Below are positions 18,580 through 28,165 of a stretch of DNA of 42,213 bases, one piece after another. Source of the stretch: a virus. Each line of letters opens with the position of its first letter. Positions within the stretch are counted from its first letter, which is position 1. Both the position numbers and the translations under genes were made by a program. The notes under the pieces were generated by a model, which was given only the letters and a program-made list of their open reading frames with translations, had not been told where the DNA came from and ran no database searches. Location of the stretch: positions 1-42,213 of the IMG/VR virus record IMGVR_UViG_3300010042_000005, one strand, 5' to 3'.

Positions 18580-21020
18580 TGGACCTTAACCCCTAGTTTG
18601 GAAATGCTGCGGATGTACCACGCGGCGATATTATCTTCGGTTAGCGGCTCGCCTGCTTCACGCATTTGGCGAACGATCTGCGCGCGGTCTGCCGGCGGGA
18701 TATCCCCAACTTTGATATCTCCCTTGTCGCGATACACGTTATCCATTTGTTCAGGCGCAACCTCGTACAGCGTTTGGGTTGTATCCCAAAGCAGGCCAGA
18801 TTTAGACAGCTTGACCTGCATCAGCAGGCCTTCAGCGATCTTGTTGGCTTCCTCAGCGCTCGGTTGCTTGCCGTCGTTGGCAGTGGCCCACGCGTCTTTG
18901 CGGTCCTGATAGGCAGCACGAAACTTATTCTGCCGCTCAAGGTTCTGCGGAGTGAGAGCCTTCTGGCTTTCGCCGGTCAGAATCCCGGTCATGCCCATCA
19001 CGCGCGTCAGGTTGTCTTCCTCGGCCTTGAGCGCCTTCTGAACTTTCGCCTCGCCGCCCTTGCCGCTTTTGGCATCAGCAAAGGCTGTGGTGATCTTGGC
19101 AAAGTCAGAGTTGTTCAGGTATGGGCGGGCGTCGCGCATCAGACTGATGTTGGCCAGCTGCTCAGGCGGCAGGCTAAGCAGCTCCTGATATTTGGGAATG
19201 TCCGTAGTCGGCTCTTCACCCTTGCGCCGGTAGTCGTCCAGCTTCTGCAGCTTGATCACGTTGTCGGTGGCGATGTTGTTCAGCATGGCCGGCGGGATTT
19301 TGCTGAACCCTCCACCGCTCATCACGATGCTGGCCGCGTCCTCGTAATTGGCCGTGTCTTCCAGTTGGCGAGCTTTGTCGAGATCGTCCACACGATCAGC
19401 GGCAGCCTTGCGCACCAAGGGGTTATCAATCTTGTTGATCTCACGCATGGCGTTGGCCTTGTCGCGCGCTGCAGAGCGCCCAACCGGAGCAAGTTTCCCA
19501 ATGATGCTGCTGGTGTAGTTCCGGGTTTCCTCGTAGGGGATTTTGTTGATGAATTCCTGATCACTGATGTGCCCGCCAGCGCCATATCGCTTGGCTTGCT
19601 CTTCGTGGAGGCTTTGAGCGTAGGCGTCGGCCTCTTCAGGCGTCTTGAATACCCCGAGGTGCTGTCCAGTCTTCTTGTATTGGGCTATTGCGTCATCGTC
19701 GGAAAGGATGCCGCTACCGTCAGCCGCCACTGTCGGAATCAAAACCTCACCATCGCCAAAGTTAACCGACATGCTCCGCACGGTGCTGATAGAGCCGTCC
19801 TCGTTTTTAACAACGGGGCGGCTATTCAGATCGATGTTTCCTTTTTGCGACATGCCTTTGGCGTTTTCTGGCCCGTAGTAAGCACCGCCCTTTGGTTTAC
19901 GAGGGTCCCCGTATTCCTTAATCCACTCGTCAACCTTTCCGGGGCCAGCGTTGTAGGCGGCCACAGCAAGCGTGGCGTTCCCGTCATACCGGGCCTGCAT
20001 TTCCTTCAGGTATGCGTTGCCCAGCGCCATATTATAATTGGGGTCTGATATGAGCCGAGCCTGATCGTAAGGAATGCCCAGCTTCGCCGACATTTCTTTA
20101 GCTGTGCCTGGCATCAACTGCATGACGCCCATCGCCCCTTTCGGGGAAACGGCAGTTGGATCGCTTCCGCTTTCGGCCTGAATAATCAGGGCAGGCAGCG
20201 CGTTATCACCAGGGCTACCAGTGCTGTAAACGCTAGCCCCGATCTGCGAACCGATCTGTTGGCTAACCCCGGTGACCAGCATCTTGCTGACGCGCAGCTG
20301 ATCGTCAGGCGTCATGTAGCCCTGGGCAGCGGTGGCGTAATACTGCTGAGCCTTCAGCGGGTCTTCCAGGGCCATGCGGCTGATCACGTCGGTGGCAACG
20401 CCGCTGTTGAACTTCTGGATGTTCTGTTCGATGGCTTCCTGCGGCAGGCCCTTACGCTGGCCGTTGCTCAAGATCACCGCCGCGCCTTTGTTCTGGTAAT
20501 AGGCGATTTGGCCTGGATCGTTGAAGTAGGCAGTGGCGCCGGCCTGGGCAGACTTCAGGCTGGCTTCGTCGGTCTGATCGAAGAACACCTGGCGTTCGCC
20601 AAACTCGTAGCGGTTCAGTTCGCCGTTGAGGCTGTTGCGCTGGCTGGCTACCACCTGAGCCCACCTGGCGCGCTGGCGCTCATTGGTCAGCCCGTTGCCG
20701 ATGGCGTCAGCCTGCTGATCGAACTGAGGCAGCGTTTGGTTGGTAATGTCCAGGGCGTTGGCGCCCTTGCGGGAGTAAACACCGTTTTCCTTGTTAAACA
20801 TCGTGTTGAGCTTCCAGTTGCTCAGCTGGGATTCGGCCTGAATCACCGCCGCATTATCAGCGTTTTGCGCCGACTGCTCAGCGATCTGCCCGGCCTTACT
20901 GAGCGCCATCTGCCCGACCTGCAGCATAGGGTCTTCTTCTACGATGTTGCGTACCTGCGGTGTAGGCAGTGCGCGGGAGCGAACGCCAGGCGCATTCATG
21001 GTTGGAATTTGGACAGCCAT
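18576..21020 (-). CDS. Internal virion protein with lytic transglycosylase domain (814 aa)
   Basis: In gene order this is the T7 gp15 position, but it carries the SLT domain that T7 has in gp16. The domain spans about 270-385, with the catalytic Glu283 in IIQAESG, the [13 protein letters not shown] motif and AAYNAGPG. It would open peptidoglycan during DNA ejection. Right after it, about 390-482, comes an inserted domain with a STVRS motif, a VLIPTV motif and a conserved EEADAYA helix near the end. As far as I recall, this domain recurs in phage virion proteins without known function. The rest is helical. Confidence 0.88.
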   Translation of the reverse strand: MAVQIPTMNAPGVRSRALPTPQVRNIVEEDPMLQVGQMALSKAGQIAEQSAQNADNAAVIQAESQLSNWKLNTMFNKENGVYSRKGANALDITNQTLPQFDQQADAIGNGLTNERQRARWAQVVASQRNSLNGELNRYEFGERQVFFDQTDEASLKSAQAGATAYFNDPGQIAYYQNKGAAVILSNGQRKGLPQEAIEQNIQKFNSGVATDVISRMALEDPLKAQQYYATAAQGYMTPDDQLRVSKMLVTGVSQQIGSQIGASVYSTGSPGDNALPALIIQAESGSDPTAVSPKGAMGVMQLMPGTAKEMSAKLGIPYDQARLISDPNYNMALGNAYLKEMQARYDGNATLAVAAYNAGPGKVDEWIKEYGDPRKPKGGAYYGPENAKGMSQKGNIDLNSRPVVKNEDGSISTVRSMSVNFGDGEVLIPTVAADGSGILSDDDAIAQYKKTGQHLGVFKTPEEADAYAQSLHEEQAKRYGAGGHISDQEFINKIPYEETRNYTSSIIGKLAPVGRSAARDKANAMREINKIDNPLVRKAAADRVDDLDKARQLEDTANYEDAASIVMSGGGFSKIPPAMLNNIATDNVIKLQKLDDYRRKGEEPTTDIPKYQELLSLPPEQLANISLMRDARPYLNNSDFAKITTAFADAKSGKGGEAKVQKALKAEEDNLTRVMGMTGILTGESQKALTPQNLERQNKFRAAYQDRKDAWATANDGKQPSAEEANKIAEGLLMQVKLSKSGLLWDTTQTLYEVAPEQMDNVYRDKGDIKVGDIPPADRAQIVRQMREAGEPLTEDNIAAWYIRSISKLGVKVQ

Positions 21021-21029
21021 AAAACCCCC

Positions 21030-21581
21030 TTATCGACCTTGAGTGATGCCGGCACGGAACCCGGCTTGACCATTCACGGCCTGGCCGCCGCTGCTGCCGA
21101 ACATGCTGCCGCCGCCACCACCGAACGAACTGCCCATGCCACCAAGCGCACCTCCGATAACCGAAGTCATCACGGCGTTCTTAGCGTTCTTTTGCAGGGT
21201 GCCCGCATTCTTGATCAGCCCAGTGGCTTCGACCTGATACCCGTAGGCCTCGCGCGCGGCGTTGTTGCTGATAGTCAGGGCGTCGAGTTCGCCAAGCTGG
21301 GCGGTGTCCTGCTGGAGAATGGCGTTGCTGCCGCTATCCACCAGGCCGCCATTAGCTGCCTGTGCCGTGCGCTGTGTGCCGATAAAGCTTTCGGTGCCAA
21401 TGCGCTGCCAGTCGGCGTCATACCGGCCACGTTGTAAGGCGTCCTCTGCGGTCTGGTTGAGGTACAGGGCGTTGGTGCGCAAATCCGCTGCCTCTTGCTC
21501 GGCGGCGGCTTTCTTTTGCTGCCCCTGCATGAGGCCCATACCAGCGCCAATTGCTATCGGAATTAATGCTGCGAAACACAT
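21030..21581 (-). CDS. Internal core protein, T7 gp14-like (183 aa)
   Basis: This protein has a hydrophobic, glycine-rich N-terminus (about 3-18), a long helical middle with Ala/Gln/Glu repeats, and a glycine-serine-rich C-terminus. That pattern, the size and the place just before the SLT protein match the gp14 class of ejection proteins, which enter the outer membrane when the phage ejects its DNA. It overlaps the previous gene by 19 bases. Confidence 0.8.
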   Translation of the reverse strand: MCFAALIPIAIGAGMGLMQGQQKKAAAEQEAADLRTNALYLNQTAEDALQRGRYDADWQRIGTESFIGTQRTAQAANGGLVDSGSNAILQQDTAQLGELDALTISNNAAREAYGYQVEATGLIKNAGTLQKNAKNAVMTSVIGGALGGMGSSFGGGGGSMFGSSGGQAVNGQAGFRAGITQGR

Positions 21582-22039
21582 GGTCGGTTACTCCTATCGA
21601 GCTTGAATTGGTGGAATGGTAGCCCTCGCACGCCGGCAGGAACAGCAGGCCCCACGGTGAACCCCAACCACTCCAGCCATCTGATCGCTACGACGTTGCG
21701 AGCATCAACCAGATTCAGTAAGCACCCATAGCGCTGGCGCATCTCCAACAAGATCGATTTGGTGGCCCGCAGGAAACCGCGCGAATGCGCTTCGACGTGC
21801 ACGGTGGTGACCATCCACGGAACCCCGGTTGCCACGTCATGTGGCGCATCCCCAACGGCTGCGATGGCCAGACCGTCGGCCTCTATCACCCAGGCCTTTG
21901 TGCTGACCTTCAGGCCGAACTGCAAAGCCTGCTCAATCGTTACGCCTGCGCCGTCGCGCATTTCCTCAATGTCGGCCTGCCTGGCATCAGCGGCCAGGCC
22001 TGGAATATCGGTGGCTAGCATTGGCCTGATCGTGATCAT
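21563..22039 (-). CDS. GNAT-like protein at the T7 gp13 position (158 aa)
   Basis: The ATG at 22039 overlaps the stop of the tail tubular B gene as ATGA, so the longer frame to 22222 is not used. The N-terminus MITIRPMLATDIP and the C-terminal NVVAIRWLEWLGF follow the GNAT acetyltransferase pattern. Many podoviruses have a GNAT-like gp13 between gp12 and gp14; it is required for virion assembly in T7 and may not be an active enzyme. Confidence 0.78.
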   Translation of the reverse strand: MITIRPMLATDIPGLAADARQADIEEMRDGAGVTIEQALQFGLKVSTKAWVIEADGLAIAAVGDAPHDVATGVPWMVTTVHVEAHSRGFLRATKSILLEMRQRYGCLLNLVDARNVVAIRWLEWLGFTVGPAVPAGVRGLPFHQFKLDRSNRPCVSQH

Positions 22040-24387
22040 TTGCGGCCCCCTGTATCCAGTTGAGGAATTAGCGCCAGCACCTGCAACGGCAGCGGGTCTT
22101 TCTGCACTACGGTTACTTGCCCGTTCCCAGACCAGCGATCTGTGATGGTTTGGGACACTTCTCCGCTGCGCGCTTGTATGGCGCCATATTCGTCTGCGTC
22201 CTCGCGAGGCTTGAACTCCCACATCTGATCTGGTGCGTTAGCTCTGCCGTACCATCCACCGCGCGACTCCAGCAAGATCGCGGTAACACGACGGATGATC
22301 TTCGTTTTGTCTGCCAGAGTTTCCTGTCCTGCCACATTGGGCTCCAGGGTTTGAGCCTCGCTCTCGTAGGGAAGGCCTACGGTCACAATCCCAGCAGGCA
22401 CATCCAGCGAAATGCTGCCACTGGTTACGGTCAAGTCATTCACCACGTTGCCGTCTGCCAGGCACACAACCTTACGGCCTTCCAGATGGCCAAGCCCAGA
22501 CAGAGTGTCGCGGGCAAATGACCAGTTGGTGAATGGAGTTCCGCGAATAGCCGTTGGCACCACCCCTTCAGGGCGAACCTTCACCACCGCGCCGCTCACG
22601 TAACTGATGATCCCCAAGCGCATAGGCTCAGCCCCAGGCGTCACCAGATACTGCACATCGTCGCCGACATCGCCGACAACGAAGCGTGAGGCGTTGGAGC
22701 TGGTCAGCGTCAGTTCTTCAGGCGACTGCCAAAGCGTGCCGCCAGTGAGGGTCATGGTTTCGTTGCTGGTGTTGCTGCCGTCGTATTGCAGTCCGCAGTC
22801 CACAAACCAGCTGTAGTTGATCAGAGGCAGATCGTTGTAGCGCAGCAGTTGGCGTTGAGCCATGCGCTCGATGTAACGGACAGGAACGCCGCCAACAATG
22901 CGTTCAACGCACAGATAGATCGAATCATGGCGCCCTTCTGGAACAGAACACACCGACTTCACATCACCATCGGTGTTGTGCCGGTGCCAGGCGATTACCT
23001 GCTGCTCTTGCAGGTAGGTGATCCCCACCATAGAACCGTCAGTTAGGCATCCCCACACAATGGAATACGGCACCTTCTGGAAGTCCCAATCTACCAGGCT
23101 GTAGCTCTGAAGCATTTGCGGCGAAAGGATGCTGATATCGCTACCGCTGAACCCGTCGTACTGAAGCGAGTAGCCAAACGAAGTAACGCTTCGCCCGCGC
23201 TCCTGGGCGTACACGACGTTGTTATCCAGAACCAGCGGGCGCAGCTGGCCAATGCCGTTGTAGGTGGTCGGATCGCCGTTGATGGTCTTGGCAGTGAACC
23301 CGCCCGCCTGTCCAGAGATCAGCCACTCTGCGCCGTCAGTCAGGGTGATCAGGGTCTTGAACGGGGCCAGGTGGTTGATCTGGTTGACCTCGTTGCTGGC
23401 CATCGTCCAAGTGATCGCGTCGTCATCCTTGGTGGGGAACGAATAGCCGAAGTTGCTGAACACGCCTGTACGAGAGAACCACATGGTTTGTGGTTGTAGC
23501 GTGGTGCCTGCGTAAACCTTGCGCTGTTGGAAATAGCTCACGGTGCGCGGGTAATTCCCTGCACCGATAAACGGGTCGAGCCCAGTAGGCGGCGTGTCGG
23601 TCTTGGTGGGGGCAATGTTGTTGTCCACGAACAACAGCGAACTTGCACGCCCAACGAAACCATATACGCCTGCCCCGGCATTGTCCTTGTAGACGTTGTA
23701 GTAGGAGGCCCCAACCACCGCGGGCCACACTACTTGCGCGATTGGCGCCGAGGTAAACACGTTGATGCTGTTACTTGTTACCGGCAGCGATTCCTCTGTA
23801 TCCGCGCCATTGTCAATTACCGCGGTGATTTGATAGCGCCATGGCAGGACCGGACCAGACGAACCACCACCGCTATAGGTCGCTGTCGCGCTTGCTGGTG
23901 CTGCGATGCTCGGAACCAAACTCACATCGGTGAGCGTCCAGTTGTCGTGCGCAAACCGCTTAAGCAGCGCCGGCTTATGGTTCAGGTGCACGATATCCAT
24001 CACGTCCGCGGACTGCACAAAGCGCAGAGCAAACAACTCGTCCCGCGTGTAGGGAGTAACCAGCTCAAACGGCAGGCCAACGTTTGGCCCGCTGCTGTAC
24101 ACGACCAGACCGCCGTCGCGGTAGAGCCGCATTTTCAGGTGCGTGAACTCCAGGGCATACGTGTCGCTGAAGCTGAACTTGAAGCGGATAAGCCGGGCAA
24201 TCTCATTGCTAGGCGTGGTCGATAGAAACTCAGTACCAGCCCGGTTCAAGATGCCGCCGTAAGGGCTCACGATAAAGTTGCTGCACTTGGCCAGCCCGGT
24301 TTGATACGCCGCCAGGTCAGTGCGTGCGGCGATCTCCGGGCCAACCTCTCCACGGGCAAAACTTGGCTGAATGTTGGAAATGGTCAT
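22036..24387 (-). CDS. Tail tubular protein B, T7 gp12-like (783 aa)
   Basis: Length, position and sequence style match the nozzle protein of short-tailed phages. The N-terminus reads as an FARGEVGPEI motif followed by NFIVSPYGGILNRAGTEFL, typical of this family, with a beta-rich body. The protein forms the distal tail tube with tubular protein A and contacts the fibres. Start and stop are both coupled to neighbours by four-base overlaps. Confidence 0.9.
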   Translation of the reverse strand: MTISNIQPSFARGEVGPEIAARTDLAAYQTGLAKCSNFIVSPYGGILNRAGTEFLSTTPSNEIARLIRFKFSFSDTYALEFTHLKMRLYRDGGLVVYSSGPNVGLPFELVTPYTRDELFALRFVQSADVMDIVHLNHKPALLKRFAHDNWTLTDVSLVPSIAAPASATATYSGGGSSGPVLPWRYQITAVIDNGADTEESLPVTSNSINVFTSAPIAQVVWPAVVGASYYNVYKDNAGAGVYGFVGRASSLLFVDNNIAPTKTDTPPTGLDPFIGAGNYPRTVSYFQQRKVYAGTTLQPQTMWFSRTGVFSNFGYSFPTKDDDAITWTMASNEVNQINHLAPFKTLITLTDGAEWLISGQAGGFTAKTINGDPTTYNGIGQLRPLVLDNNVVYAQERGRSVTSFGYSLQYDGFSGSDISILSPQMLQSYSLVDWDFQKVPYSIVWGCLTDGSMVGITYLQEQQVIAWHRHNTDGDVKSVCSVPEGRHDSIYLCVERIVGGVPVRYIERMAQRQLLRYNDLPLINYSWFVDCGLQYDGSNTSNETMTLTGGTLWQSPEELTLTSSNASRFVVGDVGDDVQYLVTPGAEPMRLGIISYVSGAVVKVRPEGVVPTAIRGTPFTNWSFARDTLSGLGHLEGRKVVCLADGNVVNDLTVTSGSISLDVPAGIVTVGLPYESEAQTLEPNVAGQETLADKTKIIRRVTAILLESRGGWYGRANAPDQMWEFKPREDADEYGAIQARSGEVSQTITDRWSGNGQVTVVQKDPLPLQVLALIPQLDTGGRK

Positions 24388-24995
24388 GCGTGAATCTCCC
24401 GCTCATAGATCGAGCGCTCAGGCCAGGACTGCTGCGCTTCGTTGAGAGTTGCGGCCATGGCGATCTGCGCAAACTGCTCAGCCATCTGCAGCATTTCGTT
24501 GCGCAGGCCTGAATCCTTGGTGAGCGGCATGGCGATCATCGCGGCCAAGCGGAATGCAGCGGCCTCCACGAAGTAGGACGGATAACGCTCTGGCTCTTCG
24601 ATGCGGCGAACATACTTCATCTGCGCCTCTGGGAGATTGGTCAGGATCACCCGGCCGGCAGCCTCGTAGCCGATGACGAACTGCGCGCGGAACGCCTCGG
24701 GAAAGCAGAAGGCTGGATTGCCGTTCTGCATCACCTGCAACGCATTCAAGCAGTCGTTCGGGTAGCGGTATCGGTAGAGCCAGCCATCTGGTGGGTCGCC
24801 AAGATCTGCCAGCGCCACCTGAGTTGTGGCGAAGTTCCAAGGCGTGTCCTTGTACTGGAACAGCGCATCACGGGACGTAGGCCAGAACGCCGAGCACTGC
24901 ACCCGCTCCGGGCTCCGCTCGTTGAGGTCTGCCACCTTGTCGGTGCTGCCGATATGGGCAAGCGCCATGTTGTAAATGTCGATTTCACCGGCCAC
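24384..24995 (-). CDS. Tail tubular protein A, T7 gp11-like adaptor (203 aa)
   Basis: This 203-residue helical protein has the MALAHIGS segment near the start and the WNFAT motif seen in gp11-like adaptors. It would form the ring between portal and nozzle. The start is GTG with AGGAGA seven bases upstream. It is the first gene after a strong terminator, so it probably has its own promoter or relies on read-through. Confidence 0.88.
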   Translation of the reverse strand: MAGEIDIYNMALAHIGSTDKVADLNERSPERVQCSAFWPTSRDALFQYKDTPWNFATTQVALADLGDPPDGWLYRYRYPNDCLNALQVMQNGNPAFCFPEAFRAQFVIGYEAAGRVILTNLPEAQMKYVRRIEEPERYPSYFVEAAAFRLAAMIAMPLTKDSGLRNEMLQMAEQFAQIAMAATLNEAQQSWPERSIYEREIHA

Positions 24996-25047
24996 GGTCG
25001 TATCTCCTGCTTTGTGAATTGAATTCGCTGGTGACTAATATCGCCCG

Positions 25048-25077
25048 CTCTTGCCATAAGCGCCAATCCATGGTGAG
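25048..25077 (-). promoter_or_regulatory. Possible weak promoter for the tail module
   Basis: On the minus strand, after the terminator at 25083-25106, a TTGGCG box is followed at 18 bases by GATATT. Each has four of six consensus bases. The evidence is weak, but a promoter is needed here if termination is efficient. Positions are approximate within a few bases. Confidence 0.25.
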
Positions 25078-25082
25078 CAGGC

Positions 25083-25106
25083 AAAAAAAAGCCCCCGTGA
25101 GGGGGC
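25083..25106 (-). terminator. Strong rho-independent terminator inside the late operon
   Basis: On the minus strand a perfect six-base-pair GC stem with a TCAC loop is followed by eight T residues. It lies just after the gene at 25123 and before the tail tubular A gene, separating the capsid genes from the tail genes. Confidence 0.9.
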
Positions 25107-25122
25107 AAAGGGTGGTGGTGGT

Positions 25123-25584
25123 TTAAGCGTCCGGGAAACCAGAATCGTCGGGCTCGCTTGCCGGCTGTGCGACTTGATCGACCTCGGTCGAGGAAGATTC
25201 AGCGTCCTTGCTTCCGAGGTCGATCGCGCCGCCTTCGTTCAGGCGTTTAGCTTCAGCTTCGGCTTTCGCCTTGGCATCACCGTCAGCCTTCTTGAAGATT
25301 ACGCTAGCCCGGCTGCCGTCGGAGATCCGTTCCACGGACCAGTTGCCGACGCCTACACCAGTACCGCCGTGTTTGATGGCGAACTGATCGGGCAGCTTAG
25401 ACTCCTCTTTCACTGCCTTCTCGGTTTTGGCATCAAGTGGCTGAAGCCAGCGGCCCGGTTCAATCCCATCTTCCAGGGTGACAATAGACTGCTCGCCACG
25501 ATCCGGATACACCAAGCGGCCGCCAATCCAGTGCGCGCCGCCTCCGATGATCAAGTAGCGCTGCGGTTGGTTTTGCTTGCTCAT
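25123..25584 (-). CDS. Hypothetical late protein after the cement protein gene (153 aa)
   Basis: This 153-residue protein has a glycine-rich beta-like N-terminal half and a C-terminal third of charged Lys/Ala/Glu repeats that ends in a disordered acidic tail. AAGGAGG precedes the ATG. It lies between the capsid/cement genes and a strong terminator. A small head protein is likely from position; I do not recognise the family. Confidence 0.75.
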   Translation of the reverse strand: MSKQNQPQRYLIIGGGAHWIGGRLVYPDRGEQSIVTLEDGIEPGRWLQPLDAKTEKAVKEESKLPDQFAIKHGGTGVGVGNWSVERISDGSRASVIFKKADGDAKAKAEAEAKRLNEGGAIDLGSKDAESSSTEVDQVAQPASEPDDSGFPDA

Positions 25585-25593
25585 CCTGCCTCC

Positions 25594-26055
25594 TTAAGCC
25601 AGGTAGTTGCGCTGATATGCGCGCCAGGCTTGTGCATCAGTGGTCAGGAATGCATCGAAGGTTCCGCCTGTCAGCGGGCCAGTAGCCACGGTGTAGCGCA
25701 GACCCAGGTAACGCTCATAGCTGCCAGCCGGCAACTTGACAGCAACCAAGGTAGCGCCGGCTGCCATCTGTGCAATCGAGAACGCAACGGTGGTGAAGTG
25801 GACAGTTGGCGATGTACCCAGGCCAACAACACTGTCCGATTCCAGGGTGATGGTCACGGTCGCGGCACCGGCAGCGGTTGCAGCAGCCAGCATCGACACG
25901 ACCAGATACACGTCCTGACCGGTGCCGATATCGCGCAGCACGTTGTTGATCGCGTTGGCGGCGGTGCCTGCGTACAGGTCCACCACGTTGGTGGAGATGG
26001 CCGTGGCGGTGACCGCCTGAGCGTCCGAGAACTCCGTTTGTTTATCTACGTACAT
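25594..26055 (-). CDS. Capsid cement/decoration protein, Bbp16-like (153 aa)
   Basis: The N-terminus (EFSDAQAVTATAISTNVVDL, about 8-27) and the beta-rich body match the Bbp16 type of cement protein, which in Bordetella phage BPP-1 forms jelly-roll dimers on the capsid surface. It directly follows the major capsid gene, as in BPP-1. AGGAGG lies upstream of the ATG. The family match is from memory of the pattern. Confidence 0.8.
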   Translation of the reverse strand: MYVDKQTEFSDAQAVTATAISTNVVDLYAGTAANAINNVLRDIGTGQDVYLVVSMLAAATAAGAATVTITLESDSVVGLGTSPTVHFTTVAFSIAQMAAGATLVAVKLPAGSYERYLGLRYTVATGPLTGGTFDAFLTTDAQAWRAYQRNYLA

Positions 26056-26066
26056 GGTGGACCTCC

Positions 26067-27062
26067 TTAAACTACGCGGGCTTCGTTGACACCAAGGGCA
26101 TCAACGCGGCGAACTGGAACCTCGGCAAACATCAACGCTGGCTTACCGCCCACGTTGTCGTACTGCAGAGTGCCGGCGGCAACCTTGTTGACAGTTTGAC
26201 GGCGCAGGAACGAACGCAGAGTACGGTCAGCGTAGAACGCTGGGGTTACCCCGGTCAGGCTGTGGATTTTCTCGACTGCCTGAGTCATCAGGTCGATCAA
26301 GTCGGCACCGGCGCTGGCGTTCTTGGTCAGGTCGCTGCGGTCGATGTTGGCGATGCGAACTACATAACGCCAGTCAGGTACAGCGATACCGCACTTCCAC
26401 TGATACCAGTCAGCGTACGCACGGAAGCGGTTCTGGTTGGCGTCAAAGGCGTCGATCTCGCCCAGGTCTTTATGGCGCAGGCCGGCTTCCGAACCTTTCG
26501 GGAAGATGCCATGCACCGAGTTGCTACCCCAGCCGATCAGCCAGAGGGAGGCGTTGTCGGTGCCCGTACCACCTGCATCGATCACGTTCACGGCGTTGGC
26601 CGCGTTGTTGGCGTTCACGGTGTTGAAGCGGGCGGCTAGACCAATAAAGGCCTCTGGCGCAGTGCTGTCGCCGTAGATGGTCTGGCGCTGCATCGTCTGG
26701 TTCATCGATTCCATGAAACCAGTGGCCTGGCTCATACGGAAAGCTGCGGTGTTGCCGTTCAGGGTGGCAATGTCGCAGTCGATTTCAGAACGCGCCTCCA
26801 GAATGCCGCAGGTTTCATCGAGCTGGGCGGTGGTCGCCTTGCTTGGCGGCACGCCGCCGTTGAGCTTACGAAAGATCGCATCAGGCAAGCCGGTGCGCGT
26901 GGTGATGCGGTGGCCGGTCGGCAGGTTGCCTTCGTACCACGGCATGTCGATCAGCATTTCGTTTTCCTGACTGAGCAGCTCAGCGATGGTCGCCGCGCTG
27001 CCGTCAGGGTTGAAGGTTTTGGCAACGTCAAGCAGCGTCACCTTTCCGGACAAAGTAGCCAT
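26067..27062 (-). CDS. Major capsid protein, HK97 fold, BPP-1 type (331 aa)
   Basis: This 331-residue protein follows the scaffold gene and precedes the cement gene. The sequence (an NEMLIDMPWYEGNLPTGH segment, about 33-50, then TRTGLP, and a late DRTLRSFLRR segment) is that of the capsid family found in BPP-1-like and related podoviruses. The length is normal for the family and the protein starts directly with the mature sequence, which fits the use of a separate scaffold. Confidence 0.92.
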   Translation of the reverse strand: MATLSGKVTLLDVAKTFNPDGSAATIAELLSQENEMLIDMPWYEGNLPTGHRITTRTGLPDAIFRKLNGGVPPSKATTAQLDETCGILEARSEIDCDIATLNGNTAAFRMSQATGFMESMNQTMQRQTIYGDSTAPEAFIGLAARFNTVNANNAANAVNVIDAGGTGTDNASLWLIGWGSNSVHGIFPKGSEAGLRHKDLGEIDAFDANQNRFRAYADWYQWKCGIAVPDWRYVVRIANIDRSDLTKNASAGADLIDLMTQAVEKIHSLTGVTPAFYADRTLRSFLRRQTVNKVAAGTLQYDNVGGKPALMFAEVPVRRVDALGVNEARVV

Positions 27063-27085
27063 GTTCTACACCTCTTACGTTGTGG

Positions 27086-27838
27086 TTATTTGAGTCCAGG
27101 CCAGAGCCTTTCTTCTGGTTTTTTGCTGCTGCTTGGTGCTTCTTCCCCGCCATGGACCATGGTGTCCTGCTTCATGGAACTGCCCACAGCGTGGATGAAC
27201 TTGAAGAATTCAGGGTGGGAGCCAAGCGCAGAGTAATTCAGGAACTCGCGCAGCTCAGGGGTGCCGAATTGTGTCATAACGCTGGCCGCGACTTCAGCGG
27301 ACTTAGCGAAGTTTTCGCCGCCAAGTTCTGGAAGCTTTTTGCAGGCCTCTCCCCAGCTGGCATTCAGTGCGGTAATGCGCTCCACCTGCATGGTCTGGAT
27401 CTGCTCTTGGGTAGGCTGGCGGGCCTTGTCGATTTCCATCAGCTTGTTGAGCACTTCCTGGGCCTTGTCCTGCGGCAGGCCAAGTTCTTTAAACAGGTCC
27501 TGCACCATCGGCAGGGCGTTCTCGTCCAGCTCCTCACCTTCCGGCAGGGTGAACGGTTCGTAGGCTTCAGGAACTTCCGCAGGCTTGTCGCCGACATCTT
27601 CGCCTTCCCCTGGCTTAGCGGGTTCGGTTGGTTTGTTCGGATCGTCGCCCAGCAGGCTGGTTGGCTCGGCTGGGGCGGTGGGCTTCTCAGCCGCTGGTGC
27701 AGATTCAGCAGCCGGCGCAGTAGGCGCTTCAGCCACTGGCGCGGCTGCCGGTGCATTACCACCACCGCCATCGCCGCCATCAGTTGGCGCCTCGTTCATG
27801 TACAAGCGGCCCAGCAATTTGATCAGGTTGATGCTCAT
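27086..27838 (-). CDS. Capsid scaffolding protein (250 aa)
   Basis: The ATG at 27838 overlaps the previous stop as ATGA; a longer frame to 28051 would lie over the upstream gene and is not used. Residues about 15-100 are rich in Ala, Pro, Glu and Gly and likely disordered, followed by a helical, acidic C-terminal half. This composition and the place just before the major capsid gene are typical of scaffolding proteins, which direct shell assembly and leave before DNA packaging. Confidence 0.85.
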   Translation of the reverse strand: MSINLIKLLGRLYMNEAPTDGGDGGGGNAPAAAPVAEAPTAPAAESAPAAEKPTAPAEPTSLLGDDPNKPTEPAKPGEGEDVGDKPAEVPEAYEPFTLPEGEELDENALPMVQDLFKELGLPQDKAQEVLNKLMEIDKARQPTQEQIQTMQVERITALNASWGEACKKLPELGGENFAKSAEVAASVMTQFGTPELREFLNYSALGSHPEFFKFIHAVGSSMKQDTMVHGGEEAPSSSKKPEERLWPGLK

Positions 27839-28146
27839 TTGGTTGATTCCTCTTGTTCGGCCAGTTCGTTTTCTACGGAGATTCTGTGCCGATTTTCCAC
27901 CACCATGCGGTCGTAAAGTTCCGGGCAGTGCGTCAACAGGTCGTTGTAAGTCTGCAAGGCCAGAGAGCGCCGACCTTCTGTAAAGGCCAACTCCCCCCAT
28001 TCCGTAGACTTCGCAACCTGAAACATGCCCATCACTTCGAACCGCTCCCACATCACACGCCGAGAACCCTGCGTGCTCATCATCGTGCGGTAGCCTTCGC
28101 TCCGCTCAAGTGCCGCCAATTTAGTGGCTTCTTCTCTACTGGTCAA
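27835..28146 (-). CDS. Bbp19-like small head protein (103 aa)
   Basis: The protein shows the Bbp19 pattern: an RRVMWERFEVMGMF helix, then a TEGRRSLALQ helix and an ELYDRMVVEN helix. The order Bbp19-like, scaffold, capsid, cement is that of BPP-1. The best start is TTG at 28146 with GGAG ten bases upstream; the first in-frame ATG would remove about 20 residues. The function is not known. Confidence 0.75.
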   Translation of the reverse strand: MTSREEATKLAALERSEGYRTMMSTQGSRRVMWERFEVMGMFQVAKSTEWGELAFTEGRRSLALQTYNDLLTHCPELYDRMVVENRHRISVENELAEQEESTK

Positions 28147-28165
28147 AATTTAGACACTCCGTTCA

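Noticed and set aside
27086-28051. Scaffold protein with 71 extra N-terminal residues
   Set aside because: The extension lies over the Bbp19-like gene in another frame. The ATG at 27838 gives the ATGA overlap that is usual in this operon and the expected protein start.
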